Shown here: piece by piece, positions 18,305 to 26,401 of the stretch
How the letters are laid out: each line of letters begins with the position of its first letter
How positions within the stretch are numbered: the first letter of the stretch is position 1
DNA from: Bradyrhizobium oligotrophicum S58
GTDB lineage: Bacteria > Pseudomonadota > Alphaproteobacteria > Rhizobiales > Xanthobacteraceae
Reading direction: 5' to 3'
NCBI RefSeq assembly: GCF_000344805.1
Contig: NC_020453.1
Span: forward strand, 6,295,001 to 6,359,000
DNA: 64,000 nucleotides
Translations under genes and position numbers: made by a program
The notes under the pieces: generated by a model
What the model was told of the DNA's origin: nothing
Database searches by the model: none
Seen by the model: the letters and a program-made list of their open reading frames with translations, nothing else

Positions 18305-19525
18305 ATGGCCGCCTACGGTCTCTACACCCACATCGCATCGAACAAGACCCGGTCGATGCTGCTGCTCGGCGGCCTGTTCCTGCTGATCTACGTGCTGGTG
18401 TTCGCCGGCGCGCTGATCGCGGAGGTCATGATCAACGGCAATGGCAGCGTCGCCTATTACATGAACGCCGCCACGCGCGACCTGATGAAGGCGCTGCCCT
18501 GGGCCACGCTCGGCGCGGCCGCCTGGATCGTGATCGCCTATTTCTTCCATCAGAAGATGATCGACGCGGTGACCGGCGGGACTGCCGTGACCCGCCAGGA
18601 GCAGCCGCGGCTGTACAATCTGCTCGAAAACCTCTGCATCTCGCGCGGCATCACCATGCCGCAGCTGAAGATCATGGACAGCCCGGCGCTGAACGCGTTC
18701 GCCACCGGCCTGAACCCGCGGCAATACGCGGTCACGGTCACGACAGGTCTTCTGGAGGCGCTCGACGACCAGGAGATCGAGGCCGTGCTCGGCCACGAGC
18801 TCACCCATATCCGCAACGGCGACGTCCAGCTGATGGTCGTGGCTGTCATCATCGCCGGCGTGGTCGGCTTCTTCGGCGAATTGTTCTTCCGCCTGTTCAC
18901 CAACATGAGCTGGGGCGGCGGGTCCTGGGGCGGCTCCTCGTCGTCCTCCTCTTCATCGTCGTCGTCGTCCTCTGACCGCAAGAACTCCGGCGGCGGCGCG
19001 GTCATCGTCGTGATCATCGCAGTGGTGCTGATCGTGCTGGCCTGGCTGCTGTCCCAGGTGGTCAAGCTGGCGCTGTCGCGCACCCGGGAATACCTCGCCG
19101 ATGCCGGCTCGGTCGAGCTCACCAAGAACCCGGACGCCATGATCAGCGCATTGCGCAAGATCGAGGGCCGCGGCGAGCTGCCCGGCGCAACCTCAGCCGT
19201 GATGGAATTGTGCGTCGACAATCCGCGCGAGGGCTTTGCCGACCTGTTCGCCACCCACCCCTCGGTCGATGCCCGCGTCCAGGCGCTGATCAAGTTCGCC
19301 GGTGGCCACGATCCGGGCCCGCTGGCGCTGCCCTCGGACGAGGCAGACGAGGCACAGCCGGACGAGACAGGCACTGAGGCGACAGACGGCAACGCTCCGC
19401 CGCCGCTGCCGTCCAGCGGCCCGTGGGGCCATGCCGATGGCCCGACCACGCCATCCGGCCAAGGACAGGCCACTCCCGGAGGACCTTGGACCACACCCGC
19501 GACGGGTCCCTGGGGCCAGCACTAG
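18305..19525 (+). CDS. M48 (HtpX-like) membrane metalloprotease
   Basis: A 406-residue zinc protease. Two N-terminal membrane segments precede the HELTH zinc motif at 164-168, two more flank the catalytic part, and the third-ligand region is LALSRTREYLADAGSVELT. Such proteases degrade damaged membrane proteins. A run of about 13 serines encoded by TC-rich triplets (18935-18973) interrupts the loop after the third helix, and the C-terminal 80 residues are low-complexity (Pro, Gly, Thr), both unlike E. coli HtpX. It forms an operon with lemA. Confidence 0.92.
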   Translation: MAAYGLYTHIASNKTRSMLLLGGLFLLIYVLVFAGALIAEVMINGNGSVAYYMNAATRDLMKALPWATLGAAAWIVIAYFFHQKMIDAVTGGTAVTRQEQPRLYNLLENLCISRGITMPQLKIMDSPALNAFATGLNPRQYAVTVTTGLLEALDDQEIEAVLGHELTHIRNGDVQLMVVAVIIAGVVGFFGELFFRLFTNMSWGGGSWGGSSSSSSSSSSSSSDRKNSGGGAVIVVIIAVVLIVLAWLLSQVVKLALSRTREYLADAGSVELTKNPDAMISALRKIEGRGELPGATSAVMELCVDNPREGFADLFATHPSVDARVQALIKFAGGHDPGPLALPSDEADEAQPDETGTEATDGNAPPPLPSSGPWGHADGPTTPSGQGQATPGGPWTTPATGPWGQH

Positions 19526-19789
19526 ACGTCACCTCCACAGCGGGATTCCGGTGCCGATCCCGCGCGACGGGCAATCGTCTTGCCACTCTCTTGCAAGTGC
19601 TTCCGCACCGGGGCGAACGTTTCGGCCGGAATGCTTGCGATTGCTCCGGTCTGTTGCAGCCAAGGTGCAAATTTCCCCTGTCCCGTGCTGCAATGAATTT
19701 GAATTCTCCAGCGTTTCTGCCATGTTCGCGCCCAAAGCAGAATGCAATGCGCCGGCCCCCTGGCCGGCCTCAGGGCTGAAGGACTTTCC

Positions 19790-20551
19790 ATGGCGAAACC
19801 GGCAGTGGTGGTGGTGGGCGCGGACAAGGGCGGGGTCGGCAAGACCACGGTGTCGCGGACGTTGCTCGATTATTTCAGCGCCAACAACGTCCCCACAAGG
19901 GCGTTCGACACCGAGCATCCGCGCGGCACCCTGAAGCGCTTCCACCCCGAAATCACCGAGATCGTCGACATGAATTCGACGCCGGACCAGATGAAGATCT
20001 TCGACACCCTGAGCGCGGTGGCGCCCTCGGTCACCGTGATCGACGTCCGCGCCGGCCTGATGTCGCCGACGCTCGCCGCGCTCAGGGACATCGGCTTCCT
20101 CGACGCCGCTCGCTCCGGCCAGATCACCTTCGCCGTGTTCCACATCCTGGGATCGTCGATCGCCTCGCTCGACGAGATCGCCGAGACGGCGAGCTACATG
20201 ATCGGCGCGAAATATTTCCTGGTGAAGAACTTCATCAACAACACCAGCTTCTTCGAGTGGGACCAGGCGACCTATAATTCCTACTTCCACCGCATCAAGG
20301 ATGCGACCGAGCTGACCATCCCCAAGTTGAACGAAATGGCGTTCGAGCAGGTCGAGGTCGCCTCGGTGCCGTTCCTGAAATTCGTCGCCAACAAGGGTCC
20401 GCACGACGAGGCCGCCAACTATTCGTTCGTGCTGCGCGGCTACGTCCGGCATTGGCTCGCCAATGTCTGGAGCGAATACGACCGCATCAAGCTGACCGAC
20501 ATCGTCGGATCGACCAAGCAGCCGGCGTCGCGGCCGGCCGGGGAAAAATAG
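19790..20551 (+). CDS. ParA-like ATPase
   Basis: A 253-residue deviant-Walker ATPase (GADKGGVGKTTVSRTLLDYF) of the ParA/MinD superfamily. The start at 19790 has AGGAC just upstream. The switch region reads VTVIDVRAGLMSPTLAALRD. No ParB or parS is nearby, and a second P-loop protein follows after 56 bases, so the pair may position a cellular structure or act in a non-plasmid process. The role is unknown. Confidence 0.8.
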   Translation: MAKPAVVVVGADKGGVGKTTVSRTLLDYFSANNVPTRAFDTEHPRGTLKRFHPEITEIVDMNSTPDQMKIFDTLSAVAPSVTVIDVRAGLMSPTLAALRDIGFLDAARSGQITFAVFHILGSSIASLDEIAETASYMIGAKYFLVKNFINNTSFFEWDQATYNSYFHRIKDATELTIPKLNEMAFEQVEVASVPFLKFVANKGPHDEAANYSFVLRGYVRHWLANVWSEYDRIKLTDIVGSTKQPASRPAGEK

Positions 20552-20607
20552 CGTCTCCGTGAATGATGGGACTTTATCGCAATCGCATTTGACCTGATAT
20601 AGGTCTG

Positions 20608-21276
20608 ATGCCCGCGACGCCCGTCTACATCGTCTGCTCGCCCCGGCCGCAGTCCGGGAAGACGCTGCTTGCGCGGGTGCTGAGCGAGTTCCTGCTGCTG
20701 AAGAACGGCCAAGTGCTCGCCTTCGACGTCACCTTGCGTGAGCCGTCGCTGCTCGACTTCCTGCCGCAGATCACGGAGACCGCGTCGATCGAGGACACCT
20801 ACGGCAAGATCCAGCTGATGGATCGGGTGATCCTCAACGACGGCATCGCCAAGGTGATCGACCTCGGCTACTACTCGTTCGACGAGTTCTTCAAAATGTC
20901 CGAAGAGATCGGCTTTTTGAAGGAGGCCTCGCGGCGGAAGGTGGTCCCGATCGTGCTGTACTGCGCCGAGGGCGACCGGGTCTCGATGCGGGCCTACGAC
21001 GCCCTGCGGCGCCAGATCCCGCGGCAGCAGCTGATCGTGGTCGAGAACGAGCACGTGCTGCGTGAAGACCTTCCCGAGCTGTACAGCCGCAGCAGGCACC
21101 TGCGGATCGCCGCTTTGCCCGCGTTCCTGAAGACCTACATCGAGCGTTTCTCGTTCTCCTTCACAGGCTATCTGCGCCAGGAGAAGGACCCCTCCACCGA
21201 GCTCTATCAATGGATCCGTCGCAACTACTACGAGCTGCGCGAGATCGAGAAAGAGCTGCTGATGCAGCGGTCCTGA
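20608..21276 (+). CDS. P-loop ATPase, probable partner of the ParA-like protein
   Basis: A 222-residue protein with a phosphate-binding loop SPRPQSGKTLLARVLSEFLL near the N-terminus and the general layout of a small ParA relative, including LAFDVTLREPSLLDFLP. It has no recognisable Walker B of the classical type. It is encoded 56 bases after the ParA-like gene and probably cotranscribed. The paired arrangement suggests a two-component ATPase, but neither substrate nor partner can be named. Confidence 0.7.
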   Translation: MPATPVYIVCSPRPQSGKTLLARVLSEFLLLKNGQVLAFDVTLREPSLLDFLPQITETASIEDTYGKIQLMDRVILNDGIAKVIDLGYYSFDEFFKMSEEIGFLKEASRRKVVPIVLYCAEGDRVSMRAYDALRRQIPRQQLIVVENEHVLREDLPELYSRSRHLRIAALPAFLKTYIERFSFSFTGYLRQEKDPSTELYQWIRRNYYELREIEKELLMQRS

Positions 21277-21293
21277 GGCCCGCCTCGCTGCCC

Positions 21294-21833
21294 TCAGTGC
21301 CCTTCGAACGCGATCAGCGTGCGCACGGGAACGTCGAGCGCGCGCAGCTTGGCGGCGCCGCCGAGATCCGGCAGGTCGATGATGAAGCAGGCCGCCACGA
21401 CGGTGGCGCCGATCTGCCGCAGCAGCTTCACCGCGCCCTCGGCCGTGCCGCCGGTGGCGATGAGGTCGTCGACCAGGATCACGCGCTCACCGGGCTCGAC
21501 CGCGTCGACATGCATCTCCATCTCGTCGGTGCCGTATTCCAGCGCATAGGACATGCTGACGGTCTTGTGCGGCAGCTTGCCTTTCTTCCGGATCGGCACG
21601 AAGCCGGCCGAGAGCTGATGCGCCACCGCCCCGCCGAGGATGAAGCCGCGCGCCTCGATGCCCGCGACCTTGTCGATCTTCGAGCCGGCCCAGGGATGCA
21701 CCAGCTCATCGACCGCGCGGCGGAACGCACGCGCATCCGCCAGCAGGGTCGTGATGTCCCGGAACAGGATGCCCGGCTTCGGATAGTCCGGAATGGTGCG
21801 GACCGTGTTCTTGATGTCCAGATCGAACGTCAT
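21294..21833 (-). CDS. apt: Adenine phosphoribosyltransferase
   Basis: Purine salvage enzyme converting adenine and PRPP to AMP. The 179-residue protein has the family start [20 protein letters not shown], the loop [17 protein letters not shown] and the PRPP motif [14 protein letters not shown]. The start at 21833 is chosen because the known family begins here; the upstream extension to 21941 runs through an interspersed repeat and is not credible. It is convergent with the ATPase gene at 20608. Confidence 0.96.
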   Translation of the reverse strand: MTFDLDIKNTVRTIPDYPKPGILFRDITTLLADARAFRRAVDELVHPWAGSKIDKVAGIEARGFILGGAVAHQLSAGFVPIRKKGKLPHKTVSMSYALEYGTDEMEMHVDAVEPGERVILVDDLIATGGTAEGAVKLLRQIGATVVAACFIIDLPDLGGAAKLRALDVPVRTLIAFEGH

Positions 21834-21874
21834 CGTGCTCTCATTGCCTTGTTTGGCCGTGACCGCGAGGAATT

Positions 21875-21957
21875 CGTCATTGCGAGCGAAGCGAAGCAAT
21901 CCAGGGCCGCGAAAACAAGTCTGGATCGCTTCGTCGCTCACGCTCCTCGCGATGACG
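21875..21957. repeat. Interspersed inverted repeat between apt and trpE(G)
   Basis: CGTCATTGCGAGCGAAGCGA at the left and CGCTCCTCGCGATGACG at the right form a long imperfect stem; CAATCCAG and CTGGATCG pair further in. This is a common type of dispersed palindrome in Bradyrhizobium and relatives. Confidence 0.8.
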
Positions 21958-21968
21958 GTGACCTTCTA

Positions 21969-24131
21969 TCACCCCGGCTGACTGAGCCGGAACGCATTCT
22001 CCACGATCCTCAAACCGACGGCATCGCCGAGCGACATCAGCGATTCCGGATGGAACTGCACGCCGCCGACCGGCAGCGTCTTGTGCTCGATCGCCATCGC
22101 CACGCCGTCCTCGGTCGCCGCCGTCACCGTCAGCACCTCGGGCATGCTGTCGCGCTCGACGAACAGCGAATGATAGCGGCCGATGACGATCTCGTTCGGC
22201 AGCCCCTGCATCAGGCGCCCGCCGCGCACCTGCACCCGCGACGGCCGGCCATGCGCGGGCTGGCCGAGCTGGCCGAGCCGGCCACCGAAATACTCGCCCA
22301 TCGCCTGCACGCCGAGGCAGACGCCGAAGATCGGCAGCTTCTTTTGAAGCGCGGCCTCGATGGTGGTCGAGATCTTGAAGTCCTCGGGGCGACCCGGCCC
22401 CGGCGACAGCACGATCAGATCCCAGCTGCGCTCGGCCAGCATCTTCAACGCATGGATGTAACGCACCACGGTGACGTTGGCGCCGACCTGGCGGAAATAA
22501 TCGGCCAGCATGTGCACGAACGAATCGTCGTGGTCGATCAGCAGCACGTTCTTGCCCGAGCCGGTCGCATCCGGCGCAGTCGAGGACAGCGGCTTCGGCG
22601 GATCGCCGCGCAGCGCCTGAAACAAGGCCGCCGCCTTGACCTGGCACTCGCGATCCTCGGCCGCGGGATCGCTATCGAACAGACAGGTGGCGCCGACGCG
22701 GACCTCGGCGAGGCCGTCCTTCATGCGGATGGTGCGGATGGTCAGACCGGTGTTGATCGAGCCGTCGAAGTTCACGGCGCCGATCGCGCCGGCATACCAG
22801 CGCCGCGGCGTGCGCTCATTGTCCTCGACGAACTGCATCGCCCAGAGCTTTGGCGCGCCGGTCACGGTGACGGCCCAGGCGTGGGTCAGGAACGCGTCGA
22901 GCGCGTCGAAGCCCGGCCGCAGCATGCCTTCGACGTGATCGACCGTGTGGAACAGCTTCGAGTAGGTCTCGATCTGGCGGCGCGCCAGCACCTTGATGGT
23001 GCCGGGGACGCAGATGCGCGCCTTGTCGTTGCGGTCGACGTCGGTGCACATGTTGAGCTCGAACTCGTCCTTCTCCGAGTTCAGCAGCTGGCGGATCTGC
23101 TCGGCGTCACCGATGGCGTCGCGGCCGCGCGCGATGGTGCCGGAGATCGGACAGGTCTCGACGCGTCGGCCGTCGGAGCGCACGAACATCTCCGGCGACG
23201 CCGAGACCAGAAACTCGCCATCGCCGAGATTCATCAGCGCGCCATAGGGCGATGGATTGATGCGGCAGAGCCGCTGGAACACCTCCGCCGGCGAGCGCTC
23301 GCACGATTCGGCAAACAGCTGGCCGGGCACCGCCTCGAACAGATCGCCGCGGGCGAACGCCGCGCGCGCTTTCTCGACCGTGGCCTGATACTCGCCGGGC
23401 GCGTGGTCCGCAAAACCCTGGCGCGGCTCCTTGAGATAGACGCTGGCATCGGTGTCGCGGGGCAGGCCTGATGTCGACTGGCCGTTCCAGGCAAAATCAT
23501 ACGACAGCACCACACCACGGCCGGTGGCGCGGTCATAGGCCAGCAGGCGATCGGGCACGTAGAGCACGATGTCGCGCTGGTCGGCCTCGCGCGGGCGCTT
23601 TTGCACCAGATCCTCGATCTGGAACACGAGGTCATAGGCAAAGGCGCCGAACAGGCCGAGCAGCGGATCGTCGTTGGCCGAGAGTGTCGCGATCAGCGCG
23701 CGCACCAGCGACATCACGCTGGCGCGGCGGGTGCGCTGGTCCTCCTCGACCGGAGCGGGGCCACGCACGATGTGACCAGCCAGCCGCGCGGGCGAGGCCT
23801 CGGTGATGACGACGCAGGGCTCGCGCAGCGTGTCCTTGAGGAAGGCGATCAGCACCTCGCCGCGGCGGTTCAGCGCCTGCAGCGTGAACTTGGTGCCCCT
23901 GGTCTCCAGCACCAGCGGCGGATCGGCAAAGCCGAGATCGAAGCTGTCATAGCGGCCGGGCACGGTCGTGCCCGAGGACAGCACCACGCCGGGGCGGCGG
24001 TCGAGCAGGTCGATCAGATCGTCGAGCCGGCTGGCGCCGCCGGAAAACTGTTCGGCAGCGCGCGTGATCGCAAGCCCGCCACGGGTGCGGTAGTCGCTGA
24101 GCGCCGGGAGGGCAAAAACGGTCCTGTTCAT
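21969..24131 (-). CDS. trpE(G): Fused anthranilate synthase TrpE(G)
   Basis: First committed step of tryptophan synthesis: chorismate plus glutamine to anthranilate. In one 720-residue chain, a TrpE chorismate-binding part (DGEFLVSASPEMFVR, CPISGTIARGRD and the DVDRNDKARIC stretch) is joined to a C-terminal class I glutamine amidotransferase with the nucleophile in FGVCLGVQAMGEYF and a catalytic histidine in VQFHPESLMS. The fused form is typical of rhizobia and some other alphaproteobacteria. GAGGAC precedes the ATG. A leader peptide and hairpins upstream indicate attenuation by charged tRNA-Trp. Confidence 0.96.
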   Translation of the reverse strand: MNRTVFALPALSDYRTRGGLAITRAAEQFSGGASRLDDLIDLLDRRPGVVLSSGTTVPGRYDSFDLGFADPPLVLETRGTKFTLQALNRRGEVLIAFLKDTLREPCVVITEASPARLAGHIVRGPAPVEEDQRTRRASVMSLVRALIATLSANDDPLLGLFGAFAYDLVFQIEDLVQKRPREADQRDIVLYVPDRLLAYDRATGRGVVLSYDFAWNGQSTSGLPRDTDASVYLKEPRQGFADHAPGEYQATVEKARAAFARGDLFEAVPGQLFAESCERSPAEVFQRLCRINPSPYGALMNLGDGEFLVSASPEMFVRSDGRRVETCPISGTIARGRDAIGDAEQIRQLLNSEKDEFELNMCTDVDRNDKARICVPGTIKVLARRQIETYSKLFHTVDHVEGMLRPGFDALDAFLTHAWAVTVTGAPKLWAMQFVEDNERTPRRWYAGAIGAVNFDGSINTGLTIRTIRMKDGLAEVRVGATCLFDSDPAAEDRECQVKAAALFQALRGDPPKPLSSTAPDATGSGKNVLLIDHDDSFVHMLADYFRQVGANVTVVRYIHALKMLAERSWDLIVLSPGPGRPEDFKISTTIEAALQKKLPIFGVCLGVQAMGEYFGGRLGQLGQPAHGRPSRVQVRGGRLMQGLPNEIVIGRYHSLFVERDSMPEVLTVTAATEDGVAMAIEHKTLPVGGVQFHPESLMSLGDAVGLRIVENAFRLSQPG

Positions 24132-24181
24132 GGTGTCCTCTTACGAACTTTGCCGAGGAAACGCCACACAGGACCAACCGG

Positions 24182-24256
24182 AAGCCGCCGCTGCGTGGCG
24201 GCCCCTAAGCGATTGAATGTCAGACAAATCGCACCGGCCACCTTTTACAAGGTGCG
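24182..24256 (-). promoter_or_regulatory. Attenuator hairpins in the trpE(G) leader
   Basis: On the transcript strand, CACCTT-GTAA-AAGGTG forms a perfect 6-bp stem at 24241-24256, with the stop codon of the leader peptide in its loop. Further down, GCCGCC-ACGCA-GCGGCGGC forms a GC-rich stem at about 24183-24203. The second lacks a clear T-run, so whether it terminates transcription or acts on translation is not certain. Confidence 0.55.
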
Positions 24257-24292
24257 CCACCAGAAACGGGCTGGGCGGAAGGCGGTGCTCAT
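24245..24292 (-). CDS. trpL: trp operon leader peptide with tandem Trp codons
   Basis: A 15-codon frame upstream of trpE(G) encodes MSTAFRPARFWWRTL and stops at TAA. Two adjacent tryptophan codons near the end, a stop lying inside an RNA hairpin, and a position about 110 bases before trpE(G) are the hallmarks of an attenuation leader; trpE(G) of Sinorhizobium meliloti is controlled by a similar leader. No strong ribosome binding site is visible upstream, which is the main weakness of the call. Confidence 0.78.
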   Translation of the reverse strand: MSTAFRPARFWWRTL

Positions 24293-24426
24293 GGCGCGGA
24301 AATGACCACGCGGGGCGGCCGAGGTCAAGGGCCGCGGGGCCACAGGTGGAGGCTCCTACAACGACCGCTTGCTTGGTTCGCTCAGGCTCTCGACGTTTGC
24401 ACCACCCACGGTGTCGGGCCGGCTGC

Positions 24427-24588
24427 CACCCTCCCCTGGAGGGGGAGGGTCGGCTCACGGTGAGCGCAGCGAAGCGTGAGACGGGGTGGGGTGATGTCTC
24501 CACATACACCGGTCTCCGCGGCTTCACCCCACCCCGCCGCACAGCGCTGACGCGCCGTGCAGCGACCCTCCCCCTCCAGGGGAGGGTG
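24427..24588. repeat. Long palindromic intergenic element
   Basis: CACCCTCCCCTGGAGGGGGA at the left and its reverse complement at the right end (CCCCCTCCAGGGGAGGGTG) enclose GAGACGGGGTGGGGTGA and TTCACCCCACCCCG as an inner stem. A closely related copy lies at 37380-37528. Confidence 0.85.
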
Positions 24589-24659
24589 GGCAGCGTGCGC
24601 GCGTCGCCGGCCTGATCACCAAGCTTCAACCGGGCATTGCGACTCCGACCGAGTATCGC

Positions 24660-24830
24660 GTCCACCAGCGCTTCAGCTCCACTCGAGGGGCCGCGGCGTA
24701 CTGGATCCCCGCTTTCGCGGGAATGACAAATGAGTATGGAGAAGCATTCTCGCGACACATGATCTGCCCGAGTGATGATCATCGGCACCGCCGTCCCGAA
24801 GTCGACGCAGGGAAGGCCGGGCCTCGATTG
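24660..24830. repeat. Dispersed repeat, left copy flanking the TetR/tautomerase pair
   Basis: Shares GTCCACCAGCGCT, GGGCCGCGGCGTACTGGATC, the CGCTTTCGCGGGAATGAC palindrome, CATTCTCGCGACAC and ATCTGCCCGAGTGA with the copy at 26123-26294, in the same order and orientation. Together the copies bracket the tetR-like and tautomerase genes. No gene is seen from 24593 to 24930. Confidence 0.7.
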
Positions 24831-24930
24831 AGGCCAGAGGCCTTGCCCCCGCGTCGTCGGGCTCGACGCACCGCTGTTGGGGCGAGCGGCAACTCACAAA
24901 TTGCGAAGCCGTGGCTGCGCGGCGACTGCA

Positions 24931-25503
24931 CTACAGAAGCGCGAGCGCGGCCTGCTTGAGGTGGGCGGCGATGGCATCGCGGGCTTCGCGGGAGGCGACG
25001 CTGCGCGCCATGGTCACGCCTCCCGAGAGCAGCGCCATCAGCGCCCAGGCCTTTTGCAGCCGGGCCTGCTCGCTGCTTCCCTGCAACCCTTTCGCGATCT
25101 GCCGGGCGACCCGTTCGAGCGCGGCACCGTAGCTGGCCTTGGTGGCCTCGCTGGCGCGGGTGACGTCCGGGGTCAGGCTCTGCAGACCGCAGCTCGCATC
25201 CAGCCCGCAAGTGAGGCGCTCACCGAGATAGAAGGCGATGAACGCCTCGGCCCAGCGGGCGCCCTGCTCGTCCTGAAGGCCTGCGATGCCCGCCCGGAGG
25301 TCGTCCAGCCCGGCCAATGCGGCCGCTCCGAAGGCGGCATCCTTGGACTTGAAATGACCGTAGAACGCGCCGGAGGTGACGCCGGCCTCCTTGGCAAGGC
25401 CGTCGACGCCGATCCCGCCATAGCCCAGCCGGCGAAATCCGCGGCCGGCGGCCTCCAACAATTTCGCCTTCGCTTCCTGCTTGTGCTCGGCCTGGTACCG
25501 CAT
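24931..25503 (-). CDS. TetR family repressor
   Basis: A 190-residue regulator. The N-terminal helix-turn-helix is clear (GVDGLAKEAGVTSGAFYGHF), followed by a helical ligand-binding domain with two cysteines (CGLDASCGLQ) of the TetR_C type seen in YcdC/AcrR-like proteins. It is divergent from the tautomerase-like gene across a 133-base gap holding three matches to TAACGATCGTTA, so it most likely represses both itself and that gene. Confidence 0.9.
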   Translation of the reverse strand: MRYQAEHKQEAKAKLLEAAGRGFRRLGYGGIGVDGLAKEAGVTSGAFYGHFKSKDAAFGAAALAGLDDLRAGIAGLQDEQGARWAEAFIAFYLGERLTCGLDASCGLQSLTPDVTRASEATKASYGAALERVARQIAKGLQGSSEQARLQKAWALMALLSGGVTMARSVASREARDAIAAHLKQAALALL

Positions 25504-25516
25504 CTGACGCTTTCCA

Positions 25517-25581
25517 TAGCGATCGTTATTTCATGATTGACTCGTAACGATCGTTATTCTACCAATTCATCACGGTCGTTA
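25517..25581. promoter_or_regulatory. Probable TetR operators
   Basis: TAACGATCGTTA at 25545-25556 is a perfect 12-bp palindrome. TAGCGATCGTTA at 25517-25528 and TCACGGTCGTTA at 25570-25581 are imperfect versions. All lie between the divergent tetR-like gene and the tautomerase gene, at spacings of 28 and 25 bases, the expected arrangement for autoregulation. Confidence 0.75.
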
Positions 25582-25636
25582 CATAATGGACCGTCGTTCC
25601 CCGGACAACCGCCATACAGCCATCACAGGAGGAGTC

Positions 25637-26053
25637 ATGCCGATCAGTCTCACGCTCACGGAAGGCGTCATCGCCGCCGACAAGGCGCCGATTGCCGTCG
25701 CGCGGATCACGGAATCGTTCCTGAAACACCATGGTCTCGCGGGAAACAGGATCATGACGGCGAACGTCACCGCCCATCTGAACATCCTGCCGAAGGGCCA
25801 GACCTTCGCCGGCGGCAAGCCGGTCGATGGCGCCTGGATCGAGACCAAGACGCCGTCATTCGCGCTCGCCAGCCACGACATCCAGACGGCGTTCTTCGGC
25901 GAAGCCACCGACATTTTGCATGAGCTCTCCGGCGGCGCGCTCGCCAGGGACCGGATCTGGTCCAACGGCGTCCACGCCGTCGACGGCACCTGGAATCTGC
26001 ACGGCAGGCCGATGACCAACGACGCGCTTGCGGGAGCCATCACCGCGGGCTGA
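25637..26053 (+). CDS. Tautomerase/MIF superfamily protein
   Basis: A 138-residue protein beginning Met-Pro-Ile (MPISLTLTEGVIAADKAPI), as in tautomerases whose catalytic base is proline exposed after removal of Met. The length fits two fused beta-alpha-beta units. The start has an ideal AGGAGG upstream; the longer frame from 25586 is not needed. Divergence from a TetR gene with shared operators suggests induction by a small aromatic or electrophilic compound. The exact substrate is unknown. Confidence 0.75.
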   Translation: MPISLTLTEGVIAADKAPIAVARITESFLKHHGLAGNRIMTANVTAHLNILPKGQTFAGGKPVDGAWIETKTPSFALASHDIQTAFFGEATDILHELSGGALARDRIWSNGVHAVDGTWNLHGRPMTNDALAGAITAG

Positions 26054-26122
26054 CGCCCGCGAGCAAACGCGGCCGCGGCGATTTTCACCGGCGTCATGTC
26101 CGCGAAGGCGGGCATCCAGTAG

Positions 26123-26294
26123 TCCACCAGCGCTGCGGTTCATATCGATGGGCCGCGGCGTACTGGATCCCCGCCTTCGCGGGGATGACAGCGGAATGTG
26201 CGGCAGCATTCTCGCGACACGATCTGCCCGAGTGAAGACCATCGAGACCGCCCTCTTCAGAAAGCCGAGGGCGCAGGGGAGGCCGGACCTCGAT
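26123..26294. repeat. Dispersed repeat, right copy flanking the TetR/tautomerase pair
   Basis: Same succession of blocks as 24660-24830, with the CGCCTTCGCGGGGATGAC palindrome near 26170. The 26054-26401 gap contains this repeat and no gene. Confidence 0.7.
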
Positions 26295-26401
26295 ACTGGA
26301 AACTCCAGGATGTCGGCCACGATGTTCTGGTTCGGGACCGACCGAGCTTGCGCAGCGAACGGGGTCCATGACGGGGCAACCGTTTCCGGCCGCCCCGTGG
26401 G

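Noticed and set aside
21210..23471. 753-residue plus-strand frame opposite apt and trpE(G)
   Set aside because: Antisense shadow of two well-recognised genes, with no start signal or motif.
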